Of a stretch of DNA of 64,000 nt, positions 33,016-43,020 are shown piece by piece. Location of the stretch: assembly GCA_963792915.1 (NCBI GenBank), contig CAWBYD010000003.1:1860001-1924000 (forward strand), read 5' to 3'. The stretch is from Solirubrobacter sp963792915 (lineage in GTDB: Bacteria; Actinomycetota; Thermoleophilia; Solirubrobacterales; Solirubrobacteraceae). Every line of letters begins with the position of its first letter. Position 1 is the first letter of the stretch. The translations under genes and the position numbers were made by a program. The notes beneath the pieces are model-generated. The model did no database searches. It saw only the letters and a list, made by a program, of their open reading frames with translations, and was not told the DNA's origin.

Positions 33016-36000
33016 GTGCTGCACCTGCATCGAGCCGAACGGGCCGACGGGCTCGTCGACGCGCTGGGCAAGCTGCTCGCGGTCGTGCCCGCGGATCCGT
33101 TCGCTGTCGAGGTCGTGAGCGTCCCGACGCGCGGGATCGAGCGCTGGCTCGCGCAGCAGACTGCCGCGCGGCTGGGGATCTGCGCGAACGTCGAGTTCCC
33201 GCCGCCGCGGCGGCTGCTCGGCGACGCCGTGGCCGTCGCCGCGGGCATCGACCCCGAGCGCGACCCCTGGCTCCCCGAGCGCATGGTGTGGCCGCTGCTG
33301 GAGGTGGTCGACGCGTGCCTGGGGGAGCCGTGGCTGGCCGAGCTGACCGCCCATCTGGCGCGCCCTGAGCGGCGCTTCGGGGCGGTCCGCCACCTCGCCG
33401 ACCTCTACGACCGCTACGCGCTGCAGCGGCCCGAGCGCGTGCTGGCCTGGGCGCGCGGGGAGCAGGAGCACTGGCAGGCCGAGCTGTGGCGGCGGCTGGC
33501 CGCGGCGATCGGCATCCCCGGCCCGGCGGAGCGGCGCGCGCGCGCCTGCGAGCGCCTCCGGGCCGAGCCGGGCGCCGTCGAGCTGCCTGAGCGGCTGTCG
33601 CTGTTCGGCCTCACGCGGCTGCCGGCGGGCCACCTCGAGGTGCTGCGCGCGCTCGCCGTGCATCGCGACGTGCACCTGTTCGTCCTGCATCCGTCCCCGG
33701 CGCTGTGGGCGAAGGTCGCGGGCTCGCCGCCGGTGCTGCGGCGCGCCGAGGACCAGACGGTGGGGCTGGCGCGCAACCGTCTGCTCGCGTCCTGGGGGCA
33801 TGACGCGCGCGAGCTCGGGCTCGTGCTGGCGGCGGCGGGCGAGGCGGTCGACCACCACCATCCCGCCCCGCCGCCCGGCGAGACGCTGCTGGCGCGCCTG
33901 CAGGCCGACATCCGCGCCGACCGCGCGCCCGCGGGGGACTTCGCCGGCGCCGACTCCAGCGTCGTCGTGCACGCCTGCCACGGCCGCGCGCGCCAGGTCG
34001 AGGTGCTGCGCGACGCGATCCTGCACCTGCTCGCCGACGATCCCACGCTCGAGCCGCGCGACGTGATCGTCATGTGCCCGGACATCGAGGCCTACGCGCC
34101 GCTGATCGCGGCGACGTTCGGGGCGGCCGACGAGGACCTCCCGCCCGGGCTCGCGCCGCCCGACCTGCGCGTGCGGCTCGCGGACCGCTCGCTGCGCCAG
34201 ACCAACCCGGTGCTCGGCGTGGTCGCGCGGCTGCTCGACCTGGCGGGGGAGCGGCTGACCGCCTCGCAGGTGCTCGACCTCGCCGACCGCGAGCCGGTGC
34301 GGCGCCGCTTCCGGCTCGACGACGACGATCTCGCCCGGCTCGAGGACTGGGTCGCGGCCAGCGGCATCCGCTGGGGGCTCGACGCCGAGCACCGCGCGCC
34401 GTTCAAGGTCGACCTGCTCGCCGGCACCTGGCGCGCCGGGCTGGACCGCCTGCTGGTCGGCGTGACGATGACCGAGGACGAGCAGCGGCTGTTCGCCAGG
34501 GTGCTGCCGCTCGACGACGTCGACAGCGGCGCGATCGACCTCGCCGGGCGCTTCGCGGAGCTGCTCGCGCGGCTGCGGGCCGCGGTCGACGCGCTCAGTG
34601 CGGCCCAGACCGTCGCGGAGTGGGCGCGGGCGCTGCGCGCGGCCGCCGACGCGCTGACCCTCACCGCGCCGCGCGAGGCCTGGCAGCGCGCGGAGCTCCA
34701 GCGCCTGCTCGACGACGTCGCGGGCGAGGCGGGCGAGCATGCGACGCCGCTGTCGCTGACCGAGCTGCGCGCGCTGCTCGCCGAGCGCCTGCAGGGGCGC
34801 CCGACGCGCGCGAACTTCCGCACCGGCCACCTGACGATCTGCACGCTCGTGCCGATGCGCTCGGTCCCGCATCGCGTCGTCTGCCTGCTCGGGCTCGACG
34901 ACGGGGCGTTCCCGCGCCGCTCGCCGCGCGACGGCGACGACCTGACGCTCGCCGACCCGCACGTGGGCGACCGCGACGTGCGCACCGAGGACCGCCAGCT
35001 GCTGCTCGACGCGTTGCTGGCGGCGCGCGAGCGGCTGCTGATCACCTACGCCGGCAAGGACGAGCGCACGAACCTCGACAAGCCGCCGGCGGTCCCGGTG
35101 GGCGAGCTGCTGGACACGATCGAGCGCACCGCGCCCGGCGTCGACGTCGTCGTCCACCACCCGCTGCAGCCGTTCGACCCGCGCAACTTCCAGGCCATCG
35201 AGCCGTGGAGCTTCGACCCGGTGACGCTGGCCGGCGCCCGAGCGCTGTCGGCGCCGCGGGTCGCGCCCGGCCCGTTCCTGCCCGCGCCGCTGGCGCCGTT
35301 CGACGAGCCGCTCGAGCTCGAGGACCTCGTGCGCTTCGTCTCGCACCCGGTGCGCGCGTTCCTGCGCCGGCGGCTGCAGATCAGCCTCGCCGACTATTCC
35401 GAGGAGGTGCAGGACGCGCTCGCGGTCGAACTCGACGGCCTCCAGCGCTGGGGCGTCGGCCAGCGGCTGCTCGACGCGCGGCTGGACGGCGTCGACGTGG
35501 CGACGGCGCGCCGCGCCGAGATCGCGCGCGGCGCGCTCCCGCCCGGCCAGCTCGGGGCGCCGGTGGTGCACGGGCTGCTGCCGACCGTCGAGGCGATCGC
35601 CGCCAGCGTGCCGCCCGGGCCGGCCTCGGAGTCCGTCGACGTGCGGGTCACGCTGGCCGGCGGGCGTGTGCTGACCGGCACCGTGCCCGGCGTGCGCGGC
35701 ACGGTGCTGACCGCCGCGAGCTTCTCGCGCGTCGCCCCCAAGCACCGGCTCGTGGCCTGGGTCCGGCTGCTCGCACTGACCGCGGCGCGGCCCGACTCCG
35801 GCTACTCGGCGCAGACGATCGGCCGCGGGAGCGACGGCGTGCTGGTCAAGCGGCTGCCGGCGCTCGACGCGCTCGCCGCGCGCGAGCAGCTGGCGGCGCT
35901 GCTGGAGCTGTTCGACCTCGGCATGCGCGAGCCGCCGCCGCTCTACTGCGCGACCTCGGCCGCCTACGCGCAGGCGGTCCGCGAGGGCGCCGACGGCACA

Positions 36001-36201
36001 CGCGCCTTGCGCGCCGCATGGGTGTCGGACTACGCCTTCCCGCGCGAGGACGCCGATCCCGAACACGTGCTGGTGCTCGGCGGCGAGGACCCGTTCGCGG
36101 CGCCCGCGCGCGACGGCGAGCGCTGGTTCGCGGACGAGCCGACGCGCTTCGGGCAGTGGGCGCGGCGGCTGTGGGACGCGCTGCTGGAGCACGAGCGGTG
36201 A
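33016..36201 (+). CDS. recC: exodeoxyribonuclease V subunit gamma (RecC)
   Basis: The Chi-recognising subunit of RecBCD; a catalytically dead helicase-like protein that splits the DNA strands. The GTG at 33016 gives the typical RecC opening VLHLHRAERADGLVDALG and lies 7 bp after TATGGT. An earlier in-frame ATG at 33004 overlaps that box. The 1061 residues include RecC-typical blocks (SVPTRGIERWLAQQTAARLG, SLFGLTRLPAGHLEVLRALA, DVIVMCPDIEAYAPLIAATF, LVPMRSVPHRVVCLLGLDDG). It overlaps recB by GTGA. Confidence 0.93.
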   Translation: MLHLHRAERADGLVDALGKLLAVVPADPFAVEVVSVPTRGIERWLAQQTAARLGICANVEFPPPRRLLGDAVAVAAGIDPERDPWLPERMVWPLLEVVDACLGEPWLAELTAHLARPERRFGAVRHLADLYDRYALQRPERVLAWARGEQEHWQAELWRRLAAAIGIPGPAERRARACERLRAEPGAVELPERLSLFGLTRLPAGHLEVLRALAVHRDVHLFVLHPSPALWAKVAGSPPVLRRAEDQTVGLARNRLLASWGHDARELGLVLAAAGEAVDHHHPAPPPGETLLARLQADIRADRAPAGDFAGADSSVVVHACHGRARQVEVLRDAILHLLADDPTLEPRDVIVMCPDIEAYAPLIAATFGAADEDLPPGLAPPDLRVRLADRSLRQTNPVLGVVARLLDLAGERLTASQVLDLADREPVRRRFRLDDDDLARLEDWVAASGIRWGLDAEHRAPFKVDLLAGTWRAGLDRLLVGVTMTEDEQRLFARVLPLDDVDSGAIDLAGRFAELLARLRAAVDALSAAQTVAEWARALRAAADALTLTAPREAWQRAELQRLLDDVAGEAGEHATPLSLTELRALLAERLQGRPTRANFRTGHLTICTLVPMRSVPHRVVCLLGLDDGAFPRRSPRDGDDLTLADPHVGDRDVRTEDRQLLLDALLAARERLLITYAGKDERTNLDKPPAVPVGELLDTIERTAPGVDVVVHHPLQPFDPRNFQAIEPWSFDPVTLAGARALSAPRVAPGPFLPAPLAPFDEPLELEDLVRFVSHPVRAFLRRRLQISLADYSEEVQDALAVELDGLQRWGVGQRLLDARLDGVDVATARRAEIARGALPPGQLGAPVVHGLLPTVEAIAASVPPGPASESVDVRVTLAGGRVLTGTVPGVRGTVLTAASFSRVAPKHRLVAWVRLLALTAARPDSGYSAQTIGRGSDGVLVKRLPALDALAAREQLAALLELFDLGMREPPPLYCATSAAYAQAVREGADGTRALRAAWVSDYAFPREDADPEHVLVLGGEDPFAAPARDGERWFADEPTRFGQWARRLWDALLEHER

Positions 36202-39200
36202 GCGGGTTCGACGTCTGCGGGCCGCTGCCGGCGGGCGTGACGGTGCTCGAGGCCAGCGCGGGGACAGGCAAGACGTTCACGATCGCGGCCCTGGCGGCGC
36301 GCTACGTCGCCGAGGGCACGCCGCTGTCGGAGCTCCTGCTCGTGACGTTCACGCGGATGGCGACCGGTGAGCTGCGCGAGCGCGTGCGCGAGCGGCTGGT
36401 GAGCGCCGAGCGCGCGCTCGCCGGGCCGCTTCCCGAAGACGCGGACGAGGTCGAGCGGCTGCTCGCTTCGGCCGACGTCGAGCGCCGGCGCGAGCGGCTC
36501 GCGCGCGCGCTGGCGGACTTCGACGCCGCCACGATCGCCACCACCCACGGCTTCTGCCAGGAGGTGCTCGGCGGGCTCGGCGTGGCCGGCGACATCGATC
36601 CCGGGACCGTGCTGGTCGAGGACCCGCGCGACCTCGTGGCCGAGGTCGTCGACGACCTCTACATCCGGCGCTTCGCGAGCGGCGACGAGCCGCCGTTCGA
36701 CCGCCGCCAGGCGCTGCGGATCGCGCTCACCGCGGTCGAGAACCCGGACGCGCCGATCTCCCCGCCGGCCTCGCACGACCCCGGCCGGGCGCCGATGCGC
36801 CGGCGCTTTGCCGAGGCGGTCCGCGGCGAGTTCGCGGCGCGCAAGCTGCGGCTCGGCGTGATGACCTTCGACGACCTGCTGACGTCGCTCGAACGGGTCC
36901 TGGGCGGCGCGATGGGGCCGGCCGTCGTCGCGCGGCTGCGCGAGCGCTACCGCGTCGTGCTGGTCGACGAGTTCCAGGACACCGATCCGGTGCAGTGGGA
37001 GATCATGCGTCGCGCGTTCGCGGGCGGGTCGGCGCTCGTCCTGATCGGCGATCCCAAGCAGGCGATCTACGCGTTCCGCGGCGCCGATGTCTATGCCTAT
37101 CTCGAAGCGGCCGACGAGGCCGGCGAGCGCGCGACACTGCGGGACAACTGGCGCAGCGACCAGCGGCTGCTCGACGCCTACGACGCGCTGTTCGGCAACG
37201 CCCGGCTCGGGCACCCGGGGATCGTCTACCGGCAGATGCGGGCCGCCGTCGCCGACCGCGCGCCCGAGCTCGGCGGTCTCCCGCTGCGGGTGCGCGTGCT
37301 GCACCGCGACGGCGGCGCCGTCGCGCTGACCCGGAGCGGCTACGCGGCGGTCGGCTCCGCGCGCGAGCAGATCGCCGCCGACCTCGCGGCCGACGTCGTG
37401 TCGCTGCTCGGGCGGGGGACCGTGGCGCCGGGCGAGGTCGCGGTCCTGGTGCGCACCAACAACGCCGCCGCGCTGATCCGCGACGCGCTCGCCGCCGCGC
37501 GCGTGCCCGCGGTGATCAACGGCGCGGGCAGCGTGTTCGCGACCGGGCCGGCCGGCGACTGGCTGCGGCTGCTCGAGGCCATCGAGCGCCCGGCGTCCGT
37601 GCTGCGGGCACGCGCCGCGGCGCTCACGCGCTTCCTGGGCTGGACCGCGACCGAGGTCGCGACGGCCGGGGACGACGCGTGGGAGGACGTCCACCGGCGC
37701 CTGCACGAGTGGGCCCGGATCCTGCGGCTGCGCGGCGTCGCGGCGCTTGCCGAGACCCTGACGCTGGCCGAGGGGCTGCCCGAGCGCGTGCTGCGCCGGC
37801 CCGGCGGCGAGCGCGACCTGACCGACCTGCGCCACATCGCGCAGCTGCTGCACGCGGCCGCCACCGAGGAGCAGATGGGCACGGCGGCGCTGACGCTGTG
37901 GCTGCGGCGGCGCATCGCCGAGGCGGGCGCCGACACCGGCGACGAGGAGCGCAGCCGGCGCCTGGAGTCCGACGCCGCCGCGGTGCAGGTGCTGACGATC
38001 CACCGCAGCAAGGGGCTCGAGTTCCGGGTCGTCTACTGCCCCGACCTGTGGGATTCCGACCTGGGTGTCCGAGGAGCCCGTGCCGGTCGCCTTCCACGAT
38101 CCCGAGGCGGACGACGAGCGCCGGATCGACGTCGGGCTCGACGGCCCGGAGTATGTCCGCCACCGGCGCCAGGAGCTGATCGAGCAGCGCGGCGAGGACC
38201 TCCGGCTCGCCTATGTCGCGCTGACCCGCGCCCGCCACCAGGCCGTGCTGTGGTGGGCGAGCTCGACGTCGAGCCGCCACTCGGCGCTCGGGCGGCTGCT
38301 GTTCGCCCGCGATGACGACGGCAACGTCGACTGGCGGGGCAAGCTCGCGCCGTCCGACGCCGCCGTCGTCGAGCGGCTGCAGGCGCTCGGCCCGTGCGTG
38401 AGCGTCGAGCGCTGCGCCCCGCGCGCGCCCGGCACGCACCGCAGCGAGGCGTCCGGGCCGCCCGCGCTCGCGGCGGCCGTCTGGGAGCGCGCGCTCGACT
38501 GGGACTGGCGCCGCACGTCCTACAGCGACATCACCGCCGCCGCCCACGACGCCCGCGTCGCGAGCGAGCCCGAGGAGGCCGAGCCCGGCGACGACGAGGG
38601 CGCGCCCGGCGACCTCGCGGCGCCCGGCGCGCCCGCCGCCGACTCGCCGCTCCCCCTCGGCGCGATGCCCGGCGGCGCGGACGTCGGCACATTCGTGCAC
38701 CGCGTGCTCGAGGCGACGGACTTCGCGGCCGCCGACCTCGACGCCGAGCTCGCCGCCCGGGTCGCGGGGGTGCGGGCGCGACGGGCGCTCGACGTGGGCG
38801 ACGAGTCCGCGGTCGTCGCCGGGCTGCGCGCCGCGCTCGAGACGCCGCTCGCCGGCGCGCTGCGGTTGCGCGACGTCGCCCGCGCCGACCGGCTCGACGA
38901 GCTGACCTTCGAGCTCCCGCTGGCGGGCGGCGACGTGCCGTTCGGCGCGGTCGCTCCCGAGGCGATCGGGGCGCTGCTGCGCGCGCACCTGCCCGCCGGC
39001 GACCCGCTGGCCGGCTACGCGGCGCGGCTCGACGACCCCGAGCTGCGACGCGGGTTGCGCGGATACCTGACCGGCAGCATCGACCTGGTGGTGCGCGCCG
39101 GCGGGGCGTTCACGATCGTCGACTACAAGACCAACCGGCTCGCGCCGCCCGACGAGCCGCTGACCGCCTGGCACTACCGGCCCGCCGCGCTCGGCGCCGA

Positions 39201-39417
39201 GATGGAGCGCGCGCACTACGGCCTACAGGCGATCCTCTACACCGCCGCGCTGCACCGCTACCTGCGCTGGCGGCTCGCGGGCTACGACCCCGCGCGGCAT
39301 CTCGGCGGCGTGCTGTACCTGTTCCTGCGCGGGATGACCGGAGCGCCCGGCAGCGGCGTCTTCGCGTGGCATCCGCCGGCCGCCCTGGTCGAGGCGCTGA
39401 GCGAGGCGCTGTCGTGA
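36198..39417 (+). pseudogene. recB: exodeoxyribonuclease V subunit beta (RecB), frameshifted
   Basis: Helicase-nuclease subunit of RecBCD, GTG start at 36198. The first frame runs through Walker A (ASAGTGKTFT), DEFQDTDPVQ, GDPKQAIYAFRGADVY, DNWRS and IHRSKGLEF to codon 622 (LWDSDL). It then reads out of frame to a stop at 38315. The correct continuation (VSEEPVPVAFHDPEADD) is in the frame starting at 38065 and runs to 39417. That part has helicase motif VI (LAYVALTRARHQA) and the complete nuclease domain (GSIDLVVRAGG, VDYKTN, YGLQAILYTAALHRYLR). Removing one G of the GGG at 38063-38065 restores a RecB of about 1072 residues. Either a real null mutation or a one-base error in the sequence. Confidence 0.85.
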
Positions 39418-41261
39418 TCGAGGACCCGTTCGACGTCCGCCGCGTGCAGGCCGCGCCGCCGCTGCTGCGCGCGTTCAACGACGCCGGCGTGCTCGCCCCG
39501 GCCGACGTCCACGTCGCACTCCGGCTGGCCGCGCTCGCCGGCGAGGCCGACGAGGCGGTCGTCCTCGCCGCCGCCCTCGCGGTGCGCGGACCCCGGCTCG
39601 GGCACGTCTACGTCGACCTGGCCACGATCGCAGCGACCGCGATGGTCGAGGACGAGGAGCCGGTCGACCTCTCGGCGCTGCCGTGGCCGGACGCCTCGAC
39701 CTGGCCGCACGCGGTCGCCGCCAGCGCGCTCGCGGACGGACCGCTGCACCTGGAGGGCAGCTCGCTCTACCTCGACCGCTACTGGCGCGAGGAGCGCCGC
39801 CTGGCTGCCGACCTGCGCGCGTTCGCCGAGGCCGAGCCGGACGCGGTCGACGACGCACGGCTCGCCGCGGGCCTCGCCCGGCTGTTCGGGCCGGCCGAGC
39901 GCCTGTTCGTGCTCGACGAGGCGCCTGACGACGACCAGCAGCGCGCCGCCGCCGCGGCGGTGCTGCGGCGCCTCGCGGTCGTCGCCGGCGGCCCCGGCAC
40001 CGGCAAGACGACGACGGTCGCCCGGATCGTCGCGCTGCTCGCCGAGCAGGACGGTCCCGCGCCGCTCGTCGCGCTTGCCGCGCCCACCGGCAAGGCCGCC
40101 GCGCGGCTCGAGGAGGCGGTGCACGCCGAGGCGCGCCGGCTCGACGTCGACGCGCACGTGCGCGAGCTGCTGCTCGGGCTGTCCGCGTCCACGCTGCACC
40201 GGCTGCTCGGCCGCCGCCCGGGCACCCACAGCCGCTTCCGCCACGACCGCGCCAACCGGCTCCCGCACGACGTCGTGATCGTCGACGAGACGTCGATGGT
40301 CTCGCTGAGCCTGATGGCGCGGGTGGTCGAGGCCGTGCGGCCGACGGCGCGGCTGATCCTGGTCGGCGATCCCGACCAGCTCGCGTCGATCGAGGCCGGG
40401 GCGGTGCTCAGCGACGTCGTCGGGCCCGCGGCGGACGGACCGCGCATGCGACCGCGGGCCGCCGCGCGGCTCGCGCGCGTGACCGGACGCGACGTCGCCG
40501 GCGAGGGCAGCGCGGCGATCGGCGACGGCATCGTCGTCCTGCGCCACGTCTACCGCTTCGGCGCGGGGATCGCCGACGTCGCGGCGGCCGTGCGCGACGG
40601 CGACGCCGAGCGCGTGCTCGACGTGCTCGCCGGCGGCCCGACCGGCGTCACCTGGCTGCCGGACTCAGACGACCCGGAACCCCTGCGCGCCCCGACGCTC
40701 GCGGCGGCGCGCGCGGTCATCCGCGCGGCGGAGCACGGGGACGCAGCGGCCGCGCTCACGGCGCTCGGCCGCTTCCGGCTGCTGTGCGCGCACCGCCGCG
40801 GCGAGCACGGGGTCGCCGCCTGGCAGGAGCGCGTCGAGGCCTGGCTGGCGCCCGAGCTCGCCGGCCGCTGGTACCCCGGCCGCCCGCTGCTGATCACCGC
40901 CAACGACTACGGCCTGCGGCTCTTCAACGGCGACACCGGCGTCGTGGTCGCCGACGGCGAGCGCGTGAGCGCGGCGTTCGAGCGGCGCGGCGAGGTCGTC
41001 CACGTCCTGCCGGGCCGGCTCGAGGCCGTGGAGACCGTGCATGCGATGACCATCCACAAGGCGCAGGGCTCGCAGTTCGAGACCGCCGCGGTGCTGCTGC
41101 CCAGGCCGGATTCCCCGATCCTCACGCGCGAACTGCTCTACACGGCGGTCACCCGCGCCAGCCGGCATCTGATCCTGGTCGGCGCCGAGGCCGCGATCCG
41201 CGCCGCCGTGGCGCGGCCCGTCGCGCGCGCCTCGGGCCTCGGCGACCGGCTCTGGCGATAG
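39414..41261 (+). CDS. recD: exodeoxyribonuclease V subunit alpha (RecD)
   Basis: 5'-3' SF1B helicase subunit of RecBCD. 615 residues with Walker A AGGPGTGKTTTVARI (about 195-209), APTGKAAARLEEAV, motif II VIVDETSMVSLSLM, motif III LVGDPDQLASIEAGAVL, VYRFG, and C-terminal motifs MTIHKAQGSQFETA and LLYTAVTRASRHLILVG. The GTG start overlaps the recB stop (GTGA), so the three subunits are one operon. All motifs are intact, unlike recB. Confidence 0.93.
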   Translation: MIEDPFDVRRVQAAPPLLRAFNDAGVLAPADVHVALRLAALAGEADEAVVLAAALAVRGPRLGHVYVDLATIAATAMVEDEEPVDLSALPWPDASTWPHAVAASALADGPLHLEGSSLYLDRYWREERRLAADLRAFAEAEPDAVDDARLAAGLARLFGPAERLFVLDEAPDDDQQRAAAAAVLRRLAVVAGGPGTGKTTTVARIVALLAEQDGPAPLVALAAPTGKAAARLEEAVHAEARRLDVDAHVRELLLGLSASTLHRLLGRRPGTHSRFRHDRANRLPHDVVIVDETSMVSLSLMARVVEAVRPTARLILVGDPDQLASIEAGAVLSDVVGPAADGPRMRPRAAARLARVTGRDVAGEGSAAIGDGIVVLRHVYRFGAGIADVAAAVRDGDAERVLDVLAGGPTGVTWLPDSDDPEPLRAPTLAAARAVIRAAEHGDAAAALTALGRFRLLCAHRRGEHGVAAWQERVEAWLAPELAGRWYPGRPLLITANDYGLRLFNGDTGVVVADGERVSAAFERRGEVVHVLPGRLEAVETVHAMTIHKAQGSQFETAAVLLPRPDSPILTRELLYTAVTRASRHLILVGAEAAIRAAVARPVARASGLGDRLWR

Positions 41262-41457
41262 CGCGCAGCATCGACGCGCCGAGCAGCGCCGGCGCGGCGC
41301 CCGCGCGCTGGTCATCCGTGGGCTGGCGGTGACGTTCGCGCCGGCGCGGCTGACCGGCGGGTTCGCGGGCACCGCGCTCGCTCGTGGCGACGGTCGGCTC
41401 CCTGCCGGTGGATCATGTTGCGATGGACGTCACCCACCCGATCGACCGCGAGCGCGC

Positions 41458-42555
41458 TTGAGCGGCCCGCTGACCGGCACCCGCGTGCTCGAACTGGGCG
41501 GGATCGGCCCCGGCCCGTTCGCCGGCATGGTGCTGGCCGACCTCGGCGCCGACGTCGTCCGGATCGATCGGCCGACCGGCCTGACGTTCGCCGGCCTGGA
41601 CACCAGCCGCGACGTGCTGCTGCGCGGGCGCCGCACGCTCGGCGTGGACCTGAAGGGCGAGGACGGCGCGGCGCTGATGCGGCGGCTGATCGGACGGGCG
41701 GACGCGTTCATCGACCCGTTCCGCCCCGGCGTGACCGAGCGGCTCGGCCTCGGGCCCGACGAGGCGCTGGAGCTCAATCCGCGGCTCGTCTACGGGCGCG
41801 TGACGGGCTGGGGGCAGACCGGGCCGTGGGCCGACGCTGCCGGGCACGACATCAACTACATCGCACTCGCCGGGCCGCTGGCGGCGATGGGCCGCGCCGG
41901 CAGCCCGCCGGCGCCGCCGCTGAACCTGGTCGGCGACTTCGGCGGCGGCGGGATGCTGCTCGCGCTCGGGATCCTCGCCGCGCTCGTCGAGCGCGTGGCG
42001 TCGGGGCGCGGCCAGGTCGTCGATGCCGCCATGGTCGACGGCGCCGCGCTCCAGTACGCCCTGATCATGGGCTTCCGCGCCATGGGCGTCTGGAGCGACG
42101 AGCGCGAGAGCAACCTGCTCGACGGCGGCGCGCCGTTCTATGACACCTATGAGACCGCCGACGGCCGCTACGTGTCGGTCGGGGCGATCGAACCGCAGTT
42201 CTATGCCGAGCTGCTGCAGCGGCTCGGGCTGGATGCGGGGGACTGGCCGCAGTACGAGCGCGCGCGCTGGCCCGCGCTGCGCGCCGAGCTCGCGCGGCGC
42301 TTCGCCGCGCGCACGCGTGACGCGTGGACGGCCGCGCTGGGAGCCAGCGACGCCTGCTTTGCGCCGGTCCTGACCGCCGAGGAGGCGGCGGCGCACCCCC
42401 AGAACGTCGCGCGCCGCGTGTTCCAGACCGTCGACGGCGTGCTGCAACCGTCGCCGGCACCGCGTTTCAGCCGTACGCCCGGGGAGATTCGCACCGCGCC
42501 GGATGACGACGACTGGGGTATCGAGGAGCTCAGGCGACCTAGTACGCCGAAGTAA
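41458..42555 (+). CDS. CaiB/BaiF family (family III) CoA-transferase, alpha-methylacyl-CoA racemase-like
   Basis: 365 residues starting at TTG 41458 (LSGPLTGTRVLELGGIGPGP). It carries the family block GMVLADLGADVVRIDRP and KGEDGAALMRRLIGRADAFI. GWGQTGPWADAAGHDINYIA (about 115-134) contains the His and Asp equivalent to the catalytic pair of alpha-methylacyl-CoA racemase. VDAAMVDGAALQYALIM follows. The closest functional type is racemase rather than transferase, judged from GHDINYIA. A 12-codon open frame (ATG 41423) ends at TGA overlapping this TTG. The 196 bp before the gene hold no other feature I can name. Confidence 0.87.
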   Translation: MSGPLTGTRVLELGGIGPGPFAGMVLADLGADVVRIDRPTGLTFAGLDTSRDVLLRGRRTLGVDLKGEDGAALMRRLIGRADAFIDPFRPGVTERLGLGPDEALELNPRLVYGRVTGWGQTGPWADAAGHDINYIALAGPLAAMGRAGSPPAPPLNLVGDFGGGGMLLALGILAALVERVASGRGQVVDAAMVDGAALQYALIMGFRAMGVWSDERESNLLDGGAPFYDTYETADGRYVSVGAIEPQFYAELLQRLGLDAGDWPQYERARWPALRAELARRFAARTRDAWTAALGASDACFAPVLTAEEAAAHPQNVARRVFQTVDGVLQPSPAPRFSRTPGEIRTAPDDDDWGIEELRRPSTPK

Positions 42556-42652
42556 GCAGGCTGACACGGCGCTTCGGGGGAAACCGTCGCGGACGTCAAT
42601 CGCCGTTGTCGCCGGTCTTGCGTCGATCCGCGGGCAGGCCGATGCCTCCTGT

Positions 42653-42958
42653 ATGCGAATCCCCAGAACGCTCTCCCTGGCGGCGGCTGCCGCCGCCCTG
42701 GCCGTGCTCGGCGCCCCGGCGGCGCACGCGGCGGCCCCTGCGGTGTGCAACGAGGCCGAGAACTCCTGGCGCGGCGGCTACACGGTCACCGGCGATCCCG
42801 TCGACCCGAACCCGCCCGCCTTCCTGCGCGGTTCGCAGATGAAGGTCGGCAACGGCGAGGGCCTGGTCAACGCGGCTTTTCACTCGCCCGCGCTGCGCCT
42901 CTGCGGGCCGACCGACACCGGCGGCGGCGATGACGGCGGCGGGGTGCCGGTCAACTGA
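42653..42958 (+). CDS. small secreted protein, unknown (101 aa)
   Basis: The ATG at 42653 opens a signal peptide (MRIPRTLSLAAAAAALAVLG, cut near AHA-AAP). A mature part of about 75 residues follows, with two Cys (AVCNEAENSW, LRLCGPTD) and an Asp/Gly-rich end (TGGGDDGGGVPVN). No Shine-Dalgarno is obvious. No family recognised. It lies between a CoA-transferase and an enolase-superfamily gene with no sign of a shared operon function. Confidence 0.62.
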   Translation: MRIPRTLSLAAAAAALAVLGAPAAHAAAPAVCNEAENSWRGGYTVTGDPVDPNPPAFLRGSQMKVGNGEGLVNAAFHSPALRLCGPTDTGGGDDGGGVPVN

Positions 42959-43008
42959 TCCGCGTGCGCCCGCGCCGGCCCGCCGCCGGCGCGGGCGCGG
43001 CGCGTGAC

Positions 43009-43014
43009 TACGGT
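43009..43014 (+). promoter_or_regulatory. -10-like box before the enolase-superfamily gene
   Basis: TACGGT ends 6 bp before the ATG at 43021. The intervening AGGCGG could also be a ribosome binding site, but it would abut the ATG, so a leaderless mRNA is preferred. Confidence 0.4.
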
Positions 43015-43020
43015 AGGCGG

